A stretch of DNA of 64,000 nucleotides from Gammaproteobacteria bacterium (GTDB lineage: Bacteria > Pseudomonadota > Gammaproteobacteria > Steroidobacterales > GCA-2729495), in assembly GCA_020853135.1 (NCBI GenBank), contig JADYZO010000034.1:1-64000 (forward strand), read 5' to 3'. The position numbers were made by a program, and so were the translations under genes. Each line of letters begins with the position of its first letter. The stretch's first letter is position 1. A model generated the notes under the pieces. The model was not told the DNA's origin and did no database searches. It saw nothing but the letters and a program-made list of their open reading frames with translations. This document shows, in pieces, positions 46,052-53,531 of the stretch.

Positions 46052-46501
46052 TCAGCAGGCGTTCGGGCCGATCAGGAAGAATTCCTGCTGGTTCTGTGAC
46101 TGCGCGCCGCGGGTGGATTGCCCGACCGAGGCGATGCGGAAGTGGTAGGCGCGGAAGTTCGCGCTGTAGCCGTCCTTCAGGGTGCAGGTCTGGTAGACGG
46201 TGTCGGCCTGGTAGCTGCCGATGGCGTGGCCGCCGGGGTCGAGGACCTGCGTCTGCGGGATCTGGTTGGCCGGGCAGTCGGCGCCGGCACAGAACGGGCC
46301 GTTGCTGATGGCCACCTCGATGCCGGTCTCCGCCAGCTGGAAGGCGTTCTCGCTGTACTGCATGTTGCCGGCCATGGTCAGGCCGAAGGTGGCGCTGTTC
46401 ATGGTGGACACGGCCAGCACCGAGAGCACCAGCAGGAGGATCAGGCCGATGACCAGCGCGGCGCCGCGCTGCCGGGATGGAGTGGGGGTGGTGGCGTTCA
46501 T
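46052..46501 (-). CDS. pilX: Type IV pilus minor pilin PilX
   Basis: The 149-residue protein begins with the PilX pattern RQRGAALVIGLILLLVLSVLAV, which lacks the usual Glu at +5 after the Gly. The globular part contains several Cys (PFCAGADC, QTCTLK). PilX helps nucleate the pilus with PilV, W, E and FimU/FimT. The gene lies 7 nt downstream of pilW, and the start at 46501 is just after the pilW stop. Confidence 0.9.
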   Translation of the reverse strand: MNATTPTPSRQRGAALVIGLILLLVLSVLAVSTMNSATFGLTMAGNMQYSENAFQLAETGIEVAISNGPFCAGADCPANQIPQTQVLDPGGHAIGSYQADTVYQTCTLKDGYSANFRAYHFRIASVGQSTRGAQSQNQQEFFLIGPNAC

Positions 46502-46508
46502 GGCTGGA

Positions 46509-47432
46509 TCAGCTCCGCAGGTTGCGCAGCACGATGGTTTTGCTGACGAGCTGGCGGCGCAGCTGGTCACCCGGCTGGTAGTTCGCCACGTCGGCGAAGT
46601 CGTAGGTGGTCCCGTCCCGGAAGCTGAGGTCGGGTTGCTCGGCGCGCAGCAGCAGCCAGAGGCGCACGGCGATGACCCGCGCCGGGAACGCCAGCGGGTT
46701 GACCAGCCCGTTGTCGGGGTCCACGTAGCGGTCCACCACGCCATCGGCGTTGGTGTCGACGCCCAGCTGGATCTGCAGGTTTTCCACGCCGGCCACCAGC
46801 TCTTCGTCCTGCCACACGCCGCCCGCCAGCGTCATGCGCCGCAGGGACGGCACGGTCGCACCCAGCGACGAGGCCGAGGACACGTAATAGGCATTCGTCT
46901 GCCAGTTGAAGATGCAGCAGGCGGCCGGCGGCGCGCCGTCGGCGAAGACGCGGCTGTTGGAGCGGTCGCTCTGGATCTGGATCACGCCGTTGGTGGCCGG
47001 CGCCACGGCTCCGCTGGCATGGCGCAGCACCAGGACGTCGGTGCCGGCCTGGTAGGGCCTGGCCGCGGGGGGCGCGCAGGGCAGGGTGTAGGCCGAGTTG
47101 CCGGCCGCCACCGGGGTCAGGTTGTCCAGCACCCAGCCGCTGACGTCGGTACCGTCGGCGCAGGTGACATTGATGCCGCCCGGAACCTCGACATTGGGCC
47201 CCGCATTCTGCATGCCCCAGCTGCCGGTCATGCGGATGTCGGGCTCCATCTGGCTGAGGATGAAGCGCAGGTTCTCCTGCATCCGCGCCACCGTGTCGTT
47301 GGTGCGGTAGGTGCTGCGCGTCTGCGAGAACATCGCGATCACGCCGATGATCAGGAAGGCGCCGATGACCAGCGTCACCATCATCTCGATGAGGCTGAGG
47401 CCCGCCTCCCGGCCGGGGGATGCGCGCTTCAT
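46509..47432 (-). CDS. pilW: Type IV pilus minor pilin PilW
   Basis: The 307-residue protein has the prepilin signature GLSLIEMMVTLVIGAFLIIG, with cleavage after Gly and Glu at +5. It is long for a minor pilin, as PilW is. The ATG at 47432 overlaps the pilV stop by one base (TGATG), so the two are coupled. PilW contributes to the tip complex that initiates pilus assembly. Confidence 0.92.
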   Translation of the reverse strand: MKRASPGREAGLSLIEMMVTLVIGAFLIIGVIAMFSQTRSTYRTNDTVARMQENLRFILSQMEPDIRMTGSWGMQNAGPNVEVPGGINVTCADGTDVSGWVLDNLTPVAAGNSAYTLPCAPPAARPYQAGTDVLVLRHASGAVAPATNGVIQIQSDRSNSRVFADGAPPAACCIFNWQTNAYYVSSASSLGATVPSLRRMTLAGGVWQDEELVAGVENLQIQLGVDTNADGVVDRYVDPDNGLVNPLAFPARVIAVRLWLLLRAEQPDLSFRDGTTYDFADVANYQPGDQLRRQLVSKTIVLRNLRS

Positions 47433-47905
47433 CACAGCTGCACCGCCAGGGCGTACTGCAACTGCCCGGCCACGCCGGGTTCGTTCCAGTCCAGGGTGAT
47501 GGTGTAGGCGCCCGGTCCGCCGGCGCCGGCTGCGAAGGTCACCACGGCATTGCCGGCGGGCAGCAGGGTGGTGACCTGGCGGCGCCAGAAGAAGAGGTCG
47601 CAGGCGGCCTGTGCCGCCGGGTTGAGGTCGGCGTTGGCGTTGACGCAGCCATTGCCGCTGGTCGCGGCTGCACCCGCATAGGACGCCTGGCCGGTGGAAT
47701 TGGCCCGCATGCGGTCGGCCAGGTCGGCGGCGAGGTCGACGGCCACGGTGCGGTAGATGGAGGTGCGCCCGGCGCGCAGCCCCTCCACGTACATGGCGGC
47801 GATGCCGAGCATGCCGACCGAGATGACGACCATGGCCACCAGTGACTCCACCAGGGTGAAGCCGGCGGCGCCATGCGGGGGACGATGTACGGTACGCGTC
47901 TTCAT
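47432..47905 (-). CDS. pilV: Type IV pilus minor pilin PilV
   Basis: The 157-residue minor pilin starts with a basic leader and GFTLVESLVAMVVISVGMLG, a prepilin site with Glu at +5. The globular part has a Cys pair (GCVNANADL and ACDLF). It lies between fimT and pilW and is translationally coupled to pilW. PilV is part of the priming complex that includes PilY1. Confidence 0.92.
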   Translation of the reverse strand: MKTRTVHRPPHGAAGFTLVESLVAMVVISVGMLGIAAMYVEGLRAGRTSIYRTVAVDLAADLADRMRANSTGQASYAGAAATSGNGCVNANADLNPAAQAACDLFFWRRQVTTLLPAGNAVVTFAAGAGGPGAYTITLDWNEPGVAGQLQYALAVQL

Positions 47906-47912
47906 GTTGACC

Positions 47913-48512
47913 TCAGCAGCCACCCACCGGGTTACCCTGGACCTCGCCCTGCATGCGGTAGGTCTGCGGACGGCCGGTCGGGCCGATCTGGATCCAGCGC
48001 CCTGCCGCAATGCCACCACCGGTGTCGGCATTGCCGCGCTCGTCGCAGAGCTGGATGTTGGTGATGGCAGGACCGGCGGCGGCCTGCTGCGGGAAGCCGT
48101 TGGCGCCGAACTGGATGTAGCGTGCGGCGGCGGCATCGACCGCCAGGTTGATGCCCTGGGCGGGCGGGGCATGGGTCTGTACCACCGCGTCTCCGGCATC
48201 CACGCTGGCATCCGCGTTGGCGTCGATGAAGACGATCCAGCCCGTGCCGCCGGCCAGGTCGCAGGCAGGCGCGGCATCGCTCCAGTTGCTGCTCGCGCAC
48301 AGCGTGACGGGCTGGCGGCGCTTGACGGCCTCGGTGCGTGCCGTGTGGATCGAGGTGACGAGGTCATTGGCCGCCGCGGCCATGCGGTTGTTGGCGAGGA
48401 ACTGCGTGAAGGAGGGGATGCCGATGCCGAGCACCATGGAGGCGATCACCAGCGTGACCATCAGCTCCAGCAGGTTGTAGCCGCCCTGGCGGGCAGGGTG
48501 TCTGGTGCGCAT
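47913..48512 (-). CDS. fimT: Pseudopilin FimT/GspH family, copy 1
   Basis: The 199-residue protein has the prepilin leader GYNLLELMVTLVIASMVLG and the GspH/FimT core (TEAVKRRQPVTLCAS, GWIVFIDANADASVDAGD). FimT in other species binds DNA for uptake during transformation; FimU is its pilus priming counterpart. The conserved C-terminal loop in FimT with clustered Arg/Lys is not obvious here, although a R-rich stretch (GRWIQIGPTGRPQTYRMQ) is near the end. It lies 7 nt upstream of pilV. Confidence 0.9.
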   Translation of the reverse strand: MRTRHPARQGGYNLLELMVTLVIASMVLGIGIPSFTQFLANNRMAAAANDLVTSIHTARTEAVKRRQPVTLCASSNWSDAAPACDLAGGTGWIVFIDANADASVDAGDAVVQTHAPPAQGINLAVDAAAARYIQFGANGFPQQAAAGPAITNIQLCDERGNADTGGGIAAGRWIQIGPTGRPQTYRMQGEVQGNPVGGC

Positions 48513-48516
48513 GGGA

Positions 48517-49086
48517 TCAGTCCTCCGTCCGGCCCGGGCAGCCGAGCGGGGCGCCATCGCGGCCGCGGTCCGCCAGGGTGGGCAGGCCGCTGGCCCGCAG
48601 GATGACGACGCGTCCGGCAGTCGTGGCGCCGGCTGCGCAGAAGGCGAACTCGCCGCTCGCCACCTCGCGCCTGGGGCCGCTGGTACGACCGTCGGCGGCA
48701 AAACCGAAGGCGCTGGCGAACTGCACGGAGGCGAGCGACAGTCCCGGTGCCGGTGCCTGCTCCACGAGCGCTTCGGCGGGAGCGCGCTGCTGGTTGCCGT
48801 CCTCGTCCACGAAGGCGATCCAGCCATCGCTCCAGTCGTGGCTGTCACAGCCCGTACCGCTGGCGCTTGCGCAGACGGACACCGGCCGGTTGCGCATGAT
48901 GGCTTCGCTGCGCGCGAGGTGCATGGTGGTCACCAGCTGGTTGACGGCGGCCGCCTGGCCGTTGCTGCGCGTGAGCGACTGCAGGCCGGGCACCGCGAGC
49001 GACAGGCCGATGCCGGTGACTGCCAGGGCCGCCAGGGTCTCCCCCAGCGTGAAACCAAGCTGCCTGTCGGTATGGGTCCTGTGCAT
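48517..49086 (-). CDS. Pseudopilin FimT/GspH family, copy 2, first gene of the pilus operon
   Basis: The 189-residue protein is a second FimT/GspH paralogue with the prepilin site GFTLGETLAALAVTGIG, and a core similar to copy 1 (ARSEAIMRNRPVSVCASAS, WIAFVDEDGNQQ). It lies 4 nt upstream of copy 1. Two FimT-like proteins in one operon is common where one serves as FimU. It ends CPGRTED. It is the first gene transcribed leftward after the 470-nt gap, so the operon promoter should lie upstream of 49086. Confidence 0.9.
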   Translation of the reverse strand: MHRTHTDRQLGFTLGETLAALAVTGIGLSLAVPGLQSLTRSNGQAAAVNQLVTTMHLARSEAIMRNRPVSVCASASGTGCDSHDWSDGWIAFVDEDGNQQRAPAEALVEQAPAPGLSLASVQFASAFGFAADGRTSGPRREVASGEFAFCAAGATTAGRVVILRASGLPTLADRGRDGAPLGCPGRTED

Positions 49087-49556
49087 GGCTGCCTCTCGGG
49101 GACGTGCTGTCCCGGGAGCGCAATCTAGGCAGTCGCACGCCGGGAAACGGTGAAGCAGTTCCGCGCAGCTGCCCTCCCGGGGCTGGGTGGTGCTCCCGGG
49201 AGCCAGGTCTGGAAGGTGTCCGGAAGGCAGCCTTCAAGAAAAAATAAAGTATTTAAATCAATATATTGAAAGATACAACGCAGGTTGTTCCTTGTATCCG
49301 GGCGGGGTGCCGCCCGGGGTGCCAATTGCGACGCGGGTCACGAAACCGGCTGCGGCCTGCCACCGCCGACAGGCGTTGTGCGCCGGGCGATGTCCGGTCG
49401 GCCGACCGGCCGCCGATCCCCCGGGCCGCCCGCGCATGCGCAGGCCATGGCGTGCCGGTGGCCTGCCGACCCTGGCGGCCCTGGTACTGTGGTCATGACA
49501 AGAGGTTAAAGTGCCGCCGTCCAGGCGCGGCGGTACGCGCTGGCGCAGGGAAGCCC
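49087..49556. other. Divergent intergenic region with an AT-rich island
   Basis: The 470-nt gap separates the pilus operon (leftward) from the membrane redox module (rightward). No gene is convincing in any frame. From about 49230 to 49290 the sequence is strikingly AT-rich (ATAAAGTATTTAAATCAA and onward). On the minus strand it can be read as TTGTAT-N17-TAAATA, a weak sigma-70-like promoter for the pilus operon. I found no clear RpoN site (TGGCAC-N5-TTGC), which controls pili in Pseudomonas. The long leader (over 120 nt) between this patch and the first pilin gene is unexplained. Confidence 0.5.
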
Positions 49557-50219
49557 GTGTCCGATTCCTATCAGTGGTTGCGCTTTGCGCACGTACTCTT
49601 GTTCGCCTACTGGCTGGGCGCCGACCTGGGCGTGTTCCTGGCTGGCGGCGTGATGTCGCGGCCCGGCCTGCCGGTGCCCGAGCGCAACCGCATCCGCGCG
49701 TTGCTGATGGACATCGACCTCGCCCCGCGCATCGCGCTGCTCGGCATCCTGCCGGTGGGATTCCAGATGGCCCTGCAGTGGGGCGCCCCCCTGCCGCCGG
49801 TGGCGGTGGCGGTGACCTGGGGGCTGGCACTGGCATGGATCGTCATGGCCCTGGTGATCCACTTCGGCCATGCCCGCGCACCGGTGGCGCGGTTGCTGCG
49901 CATCGACCTGGCCTGCCGTGTGGCCCTGCTGGCGGGCTTCAGCGGGCTCGCCTGGCGCCAGTGGCAGCTGCCCGGGCATGCGGTGCCGGACTGGCTGATC
50001 CTCAAGCTCGTGGTGGTTGCCGCCATCGTCGTCGATGGCATGGTGCTGCGCGTCTACAGCGGCCAGTGGCGCCTCGCCATCGAGCGCCTCAGCGCCGGGG
50101 ACGTGGCTGGCGGGGAGCGGCTGCTGGGGGTGCGCCGGCGCAAGGCCGCCACTGCCGCGCTGGTCATGTGGGCGCTGGTGGCGCTGGCCGCGTTCCTCGG
50201 CGCCGTGAAGCCGTTCTGA
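49557..50219 (+). CDS. Six-helix integral membrane protein of the MFS-cytochrome c operon
   Basis: The 220-residue protein has about six membrane helices, starting FAHVLLFAYWLGADLG, and conserved-looking His residues in or near them (H12 in helix 1, H102 and H105 at the end of helix 3). The first helix resembles those of small haem- or copper-linked membrane proteins such as the CopD and urate oxidase (PuuD) membrane domains. It is not a clear match to any. The start is a GTG at 49557 with a GCAGGGA site. It ends 9 nt before the MFS-cytochrome gene, so the two form an operon and may share electrons or a substrate. Function unknown. Confidence 0.8.
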   Translation: MSDSYQWLRFAHVLLFAYWLGADLGVFLAGGVMSRPGLPVPERNRIRALLMDIDLAPRIALLGILPVGFQMALQWGAPLPPVAVAVTWGLALAWIVMALVIHFGHARAPVARLLRIDLACRVALLAGFSGLAWRQWQLPGHAVPDWLILKLVVVAAIVVDGMVLRVYSGQWRLAIERLSAGDVAGGERLLGVRRRKAATAALVMWALVALAAFLGAVKPF

Positions 50220-50228
50220 GGCGCGCCG

Positions 50229-52214
50229 GTGGCCGTCGCCAGCAACGGTGAACCCGGCGTCGAAGCGCCCCTCTCCGCAGGGCGCGCGCTGCTGGTGATG
50301 GCGGCGCTGCTGCTCGCCACCGCCATGGCGAGCCTCGATTCGAGTTTCATGCCGCTCGCCTTCTCCGACATGATCGAGGACCTCGACTCGAGCACCAACC
50401 AGATCGTCTGGGTGGCGCTCGGCTACCTCGTGGCGGCCACCGGGCCCATGCTGCTTGCGGCACGCATCGCGGATGCCTTCGGCCATGCGCGGCTGTTCCA
50501 GGCCGGCACGACGGTGTACTCCCTGGCGATGATGGCCTGCGCCTTCGCGCCGGACGTCCCCGAACTCATCGCGCTGCGGCTCGTGCAGGGCTTCGGCATG
50601 GCGCTGTTCCTGCCCACGACATTCACCATCGCCACGCGCATCTTCGGCCCCGAGCGGCGCGGCCGTGCGCTCGGCTGGCTGCAGTCGGCCAATGCACTGG
50701 GCTTCATCTTCGGGCCGATCTTCGCCGGCTGGCTGCTGGATGCCTATGACTGGCGGGCGACGTTCTCGAGCCGCATCCCGCTGGCGCTGCTGATCATCGT
50801 GCTCGCCTTCGGCTCGCTGGGCCTGCGCCGGCCCATGGCCCTGCCCGGCGCCTCCCGGCGCTTCGACCTCGCCGGCGCGCTCTACCTGACGCTCGCCATG
50901 TCCGGTGTCCTGTACGGCTGCACGCAGCTGCCGGTCGAGGAGAACTGGCGTGATCCCTGGTCCTGGCTGGTGTTCGTGGCCGGCTTCGTCTTTGCATGGC
51001 TGTTCCTGCGCCACGAGCGGCGCACGCCCGAGCCGTTGATCGACCTCGGCCTCTTCGCGCGCAGCGCCGAGTTCACGCGGGCGGCGGTCGCCTTTGCCGC
51101 CATGTTCGCCAGCCTGCCGCTCACGCTCTTCGTGCTGCCCATCGTGCTCATCAATGCGCTGGAGCTGCGCGCCTGGGACGTGGGCCTGGTCATGGCGGTC
51201 TCGGCGCTGTTCACGACGCTGATGAGCCCCGTGTCCGGCTGGGCATCCGACCGCTTCCGTCCCGAGATCATGAGCAGCACCGGTGCGCTGGTGCGCGGCA
51301 CCGGCTACCTGATGCTGCTTGCGGTGACGGTCGACACCGGCCTCGCCGGGGTGCTGCCCGCGCTCATCGTCATCGGCATCGGCACCGGGCTGTTCTTCTC
51401 GCCGAACAATGCGCTGTTGCTGGCGCATGCGCCGCCGGAACGCGCGGGCATGGTCTCGGGGCTGTTCGGCACGCTGCGCCAGTCCGGCTATGCGCTGGGC
51501 TTCGCACTGATCGCCAGCCTGTTTGCCGTGATCCAGAGGAACTTCGAGCTGGGCTGGGTCTTCACCGCGCTGGCCGGATTGCCCCGCGCCCGCGCCGAGC
51601 AGCTGGCCGCGGTGTTCCAGGCGGGCGGCATCTGGTCACCGGAGCTGCTGATCTTCATCCTGCGGGTGACTGCGCTGGCCTGCACGGCCATCCTCGGGCT
51701 CAGCCTGCTCAACTCGCTGCCGCGCCTGCGGCTGTCGTGGCGGCGCCAGCTGGGCGCCGGCGCGCTGCTCGCAGGCAGTGCCCTGGTGGGCAGCTTCGCG
51801 CTCGGCGCGCGGATGCCGGGTGGCGTGGGCAGCACGGCAGGCGGCGACGGCCAGGGGGGGCGCAGTCCGCCGGCGGTGGTGGCCCCGTTCGGGATGGCCT
51901 CGCGCAGCGCGGTGAGCGTGGCGGAGCCGGCCGTTGCGATGACTGCCGGTGGTGGTGCCTTCAGCCAGTATTGCGCCGGCTGCCACGGTGCGCAGGCGCA
52001 GGGCCTGCCGGGGCTCGGCGTCGACCTGCGGACCTCGGCGTTCGTGCGTGGGCGCGATGTCGGAGGGCTCAAGGCCTTCCTGCGGGTGGGCCGCGAGTCC
52101 GCGAGCCCGGACAGCCGCACGGGGCGGGCCATGCCGGCGTTTGGCTGGCTGCCGGAGGCAACGCTAGACGAACTGGCTCGTCAGCTGAGGGACGGCGTGG
52201 CCAGCCCGCACTGA
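50229..52214 (+). CDS. MFS transporter (DHA2-type) fused to a C-terminal c-type cytochrome domain
   Basis: The 661-residue protein is a fusion. Residues about 18-500 form a 14-helix major facilitator of the DHA2 drug:H+ antiporter type, with motif C-like GFIFGPIFAGWLLD in helix 5. A further hydrophobic segment at about 508-530 (LGAGALLAGSALVGSFAL) is an extra, 15th helix. A linker of about 50 residues leads to a cytochrome c domain with the haem motif C582-AGCH586 and the distal ligand M635 in RAMPAFGW. The odd helix number puts this domain in the periplasm, where haem is attached. The start is GTG at 50229. It may move a redox-active solute or metal. It is predicted to bind one haem. Confidence 0.87.
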   Translation: MAVASNGEPGVEAPLSAGRALLVMAALLLATAMASLDSSFMPLAFSDMIEDLDSSTNQIVWVALGYLVAATGPMLLAARIADAFGHARLFQAGTTVYSLAMMACAFAPDVPELIALRLVQGFGMALFLPTTFTIATRIFGPERRGRALGWLQSANALGFIFGPIFAGWLLDAYDWRATFSSRIPLALLIIVLAFGSLGLRRPMALPGASRRFDLAGALYLTLAMSGVLYGCTQLPVEENWRDPWSWLVFVAGFVFAWLFLRHERRTPEPLIDLGLFARSAEFTRAAVAFAAMFASLPLTLFVLPIVLINALELRAWDVGLVMAVSALFTTLMSPVSGWASDRFRPEIMSSTGALVRGTGYLMLLAVTVDTGLAGVLPALIVIGIGTGLFFSPNNALLLAHAPPERAGMVSGLFGTLRQSGYALGFALIASLFAVIQRNFELGWVFTALAGLPRARAEQLAAVFQAGGIWSPELLIFILRVTALACTAILGLSLLNSLPRLRLSWRRQLGAGALLAGSALVGSFALGARMPGGVGSTAGGDGQGGRSPPAVVAPFGMASRSAVSVAEPAVAMTAGGGAFSQYCAGCHGAQAQGLPGLGVDLRTSAFVRGRDVGGLKAFLRVGRESASPDSRTGRAMPAFGWLPEATLDELARQLRDGVASPH

Positions 52215-52221
52215 GCCGGGC

Positions 52222-52410
52222 CTAGTCTTCCGCGCCGGCCGGCCGTGCGGGACGGCGCTTCGGCCGCGGGGTGTCCGCACCCCGGTGGCGCGGATCCCCG
52301 ACGGCATCACGCTCGTGCTGGGCAAAGAAGCGCTCGACGACGTGGTCGGCGGAGAGCGGCTCCTCGCCGTCATCCCACAGGGTTTCGTCCATTTTCCGCT
52401 GGCGGTTCAT
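52222..52410 (-). CDS. Small basic-tailed protein opposite the MarR gene
   Basis: A 62-residue open frame, MNRQRKMDETLWDDGEEPLS and on, with an acidic N-terminal half and a C-terminal tail rich in Arg, Pro and Lys. I do not recognise a family. It is supported by the consensus TTGACA-N16-TATCTT promoter just upstream on the minus strand (52438-52465), a MarR-type operator overlapping its -35 box, and a hairpin leader (52411-52434) immediately before the ATG. No ribosome binding site is strong. It may be a MarR target or an accessory of the adjacent transporter. Confidence 0.6.
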   Translation of the reverse strand: MNRQRKMDETLWDDGEEPLSADHVVERFFAQHERDAVGDPRHRGADTPRPKRRPARPAGAED

Positions 52411-52434
52411 GGGGCGTCTCTGTATTGACGCCCC
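52411..52434 (-). repeat. 8-bp hairpin in the leader of the small gene
   Basis: Arms 52411-52418 (GGGGCGTC) and 52427-52434 (GACGCCCC) are perfect reverse complements with an 8-nt loop. The structure directly abuts the start codon at 52410, and would lie at the very 5' end of the transcript from the promoter at 52438-52465. It could hide the ribosome binding region. Confidence 0.6.
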
Positions 52435-52437
52435 AAG

Positions 52438-52465
52438 AAGATAGCCATGGGCATCTTGATGTCAA
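52438..52465 (-). promoter_or_regulatory. Consensus sigma-70 promoter of the small gene
   Basis: On the minus strand, TTGACA (52460-52465, a perfect -35) is followed by 16 bases and TATCTT (52438-52443, 4 of 6 matches to the -10). The transcript would start near 52431, some 20 nt before the ATG at 52410. It is the best promoter match I found in the window. Confidence 0.7.
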
Positions 52466-52468
52466 GAT
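52453..52468. promoter_or_regulatory. MarR-type operator: perfect dyad ATCTTGA-TG-TCAAGAT
   Basis: The 7-bp arms are exact reverse complements around a 2-bp centre, the usual size and shape of MarR-family operators. The site lies between the divergent small gene (52410) and the MarR gene (52509) and overlaps the -35 box TTGACA of the former. Self-regulation and repression of the small gene by MarR are therefore likely. Confidence 0.72.
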
Positions 52469-52508
52469 ACATGGACGGCCTGCGCCATTGCCGGTAATCT
52501 GCCCGGCA

Positions 52509-53018
52509 GTGGAAGACCAGGTCGACAAGCTGCTGGGCCAGTGGGCGCGCGAACGGCCCGAGCTCGACTGCTCGAGCCTGGGCGTCGTCGTGCGCGTCCA
52601 GTTCCTCGCCAAGCTGTGCCAGCGCGGCGCCGAGCGGGCACTGGCCCGCCTGGGCCTGCGCCTGTGGGAATACGACGTGCTCTCGGCGCTGCGCCGGCAG
52701 GGGCCACCCTACCAGCTGCCGGCCACGGTGCTGGCCCGTGCCTCCCTGCTGACCAGTGGCGCCATGACCACCCGCATCGACCGGCTCGAGGCGCGCGGCC
52801 TCGTGCTCCGGGCTGCCGAGCCGAGTGACCGCCGCGGTGTCAACGTGCGCCTCACCGAGCGCGGGCGCCAGCTGGCCGAACAGGCCATCGAGGCGCGCCT
52901 TACCGCGGCGGACGCGCAGATCGAGGCGTTGTCGGGCACCGAGCGGCACGCCGCCTCGGCCGCATTGCGCAAGGTGCTGTTGCGCGCAGCTGTCAGCGAC
53001 AACCCGCCGCAGCCCTGA
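52509..53018 (+). CDS. MarR-family transcriptional regulator
   Basis: The 169-residue protein has the MarR winged helix: LWEYDVLSALRRQGPPYQL, the recognition helix region LLTSGAMTTRIDRLEARGL, and the wing with the DRRGVNVRLTERG motif. MarR proteins are dimeric repressors released by small aromatic or oxidising ligands. It lies next to the membrane module and just downstream of its own candidate operator (52453-52468). The start is the GTG at 52509; no ATG is in frame near the domain start. It probably controls itself and the small divergent gene, perhaps the transporter as well. Confidence 0.9.
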   Translation: MEDQVDKLLGQWARERPELDCSSLGVVVRVQFLAKLCQRGAERALARLGLRLWEYDVLSALRRQGPPYQLPATVLARASLLTSGAMTTRIDRLEARGLVLRAAEPSDRRGVNVRLTERGRQLAEQAIEARLTAADAQIEALSGTERHAASAALRKVLLRAAVSDNPPQP

Positions 53019-53022
53019 GCGC

Positions 53023-53433
53023 TCAGCGCGCCTTGAGCAGGTCGCGGATCTCGCCCAGCAGCTTCTCCTCGGCCGAGGGTCCCGGCGGTGCCGCCGGCGC
53101 TTCGGCCTTCTTCAGGCGGTTGATGGCGCGCACCAGCAGGAAGATGGCGAATGCCACGATGATGAAGTCGAGCAGCGTGTTGATGAACAGCCCGTAGCGG
53201 ATCACCGGCGCGTTGGCGGCCTGGGCGGCGGCCAGGTTGGCATAATCGCCACCCGACAGGTTGATGAACAGGCTGCTGAAGTCCATCTTCCCGAGCAACA
53301 GGCCGATGGGTGGCATGATCACGTCGTTCACCAGCGAGGTGGTGATCTTGCCGAAGGCCCCGCCGATGATGATGCCGACGGCGAGGTCGACGACGTTGCC
53401 CCGCATGGCAAACTCTCTGAACTCTTTCAGCAC
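53023..53433 (-). CDS. mscL: Large-conductance mechanosensitive channel MscL
   Basis: The 136-residue protein, the same length as E. coli MscL, has the amphipathic N helix and first membrane helix [20 protein letters not shown] and the second helix [18 protein letters not shown], with a Lys-rich cytoplasmic helix. It opens under osmotic down-shock to release solutes. The GTG at 53433 is preferred because GGGAG lies seven bases upstream and it aligns with the family N terminus; an upstream ATG at 53475 would add 14 unrelated residues. It converges with the MarR gene, 4 nt apart. Confidence 0.95.
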   Translation of the reverse strand: MLKEFREFAMRGNVVDLAVGIIIGGAFGKITTSLVNDVIMPPIGLLLGKMDFSSLFINLSGGDYANLAAAQAANAPVIRYGLFINTLLDFIIVAFAIFLLVRAINRLKKAEAPAAPPGPSAEEKLLGEIRDLLKAR

Positions 53434-53531
53434 GGACGTACTCCCGACATGAAGGCTGGAATGCGGGTCGATCATTGTCCCGGCGCGGAAACGGCGTCAA
53501 GGGGCGATGGCCTGCGCAGGGCGGGGCGGGC

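Noticed and set aside
42885..46148. 1087-codon plus-strand frame across the pilus operon
   Set aside because: It crosses pilY1, the small gene and pilX in antisense and has no recognisable protein; the pilus genes on the minus strand have full domain support.
49087..49556. RpoN promoter for the pilus operon
   Set aside because: No TGGCAC-N5-TTGC on either strand; only a weak sigma-70-like pair is visible.
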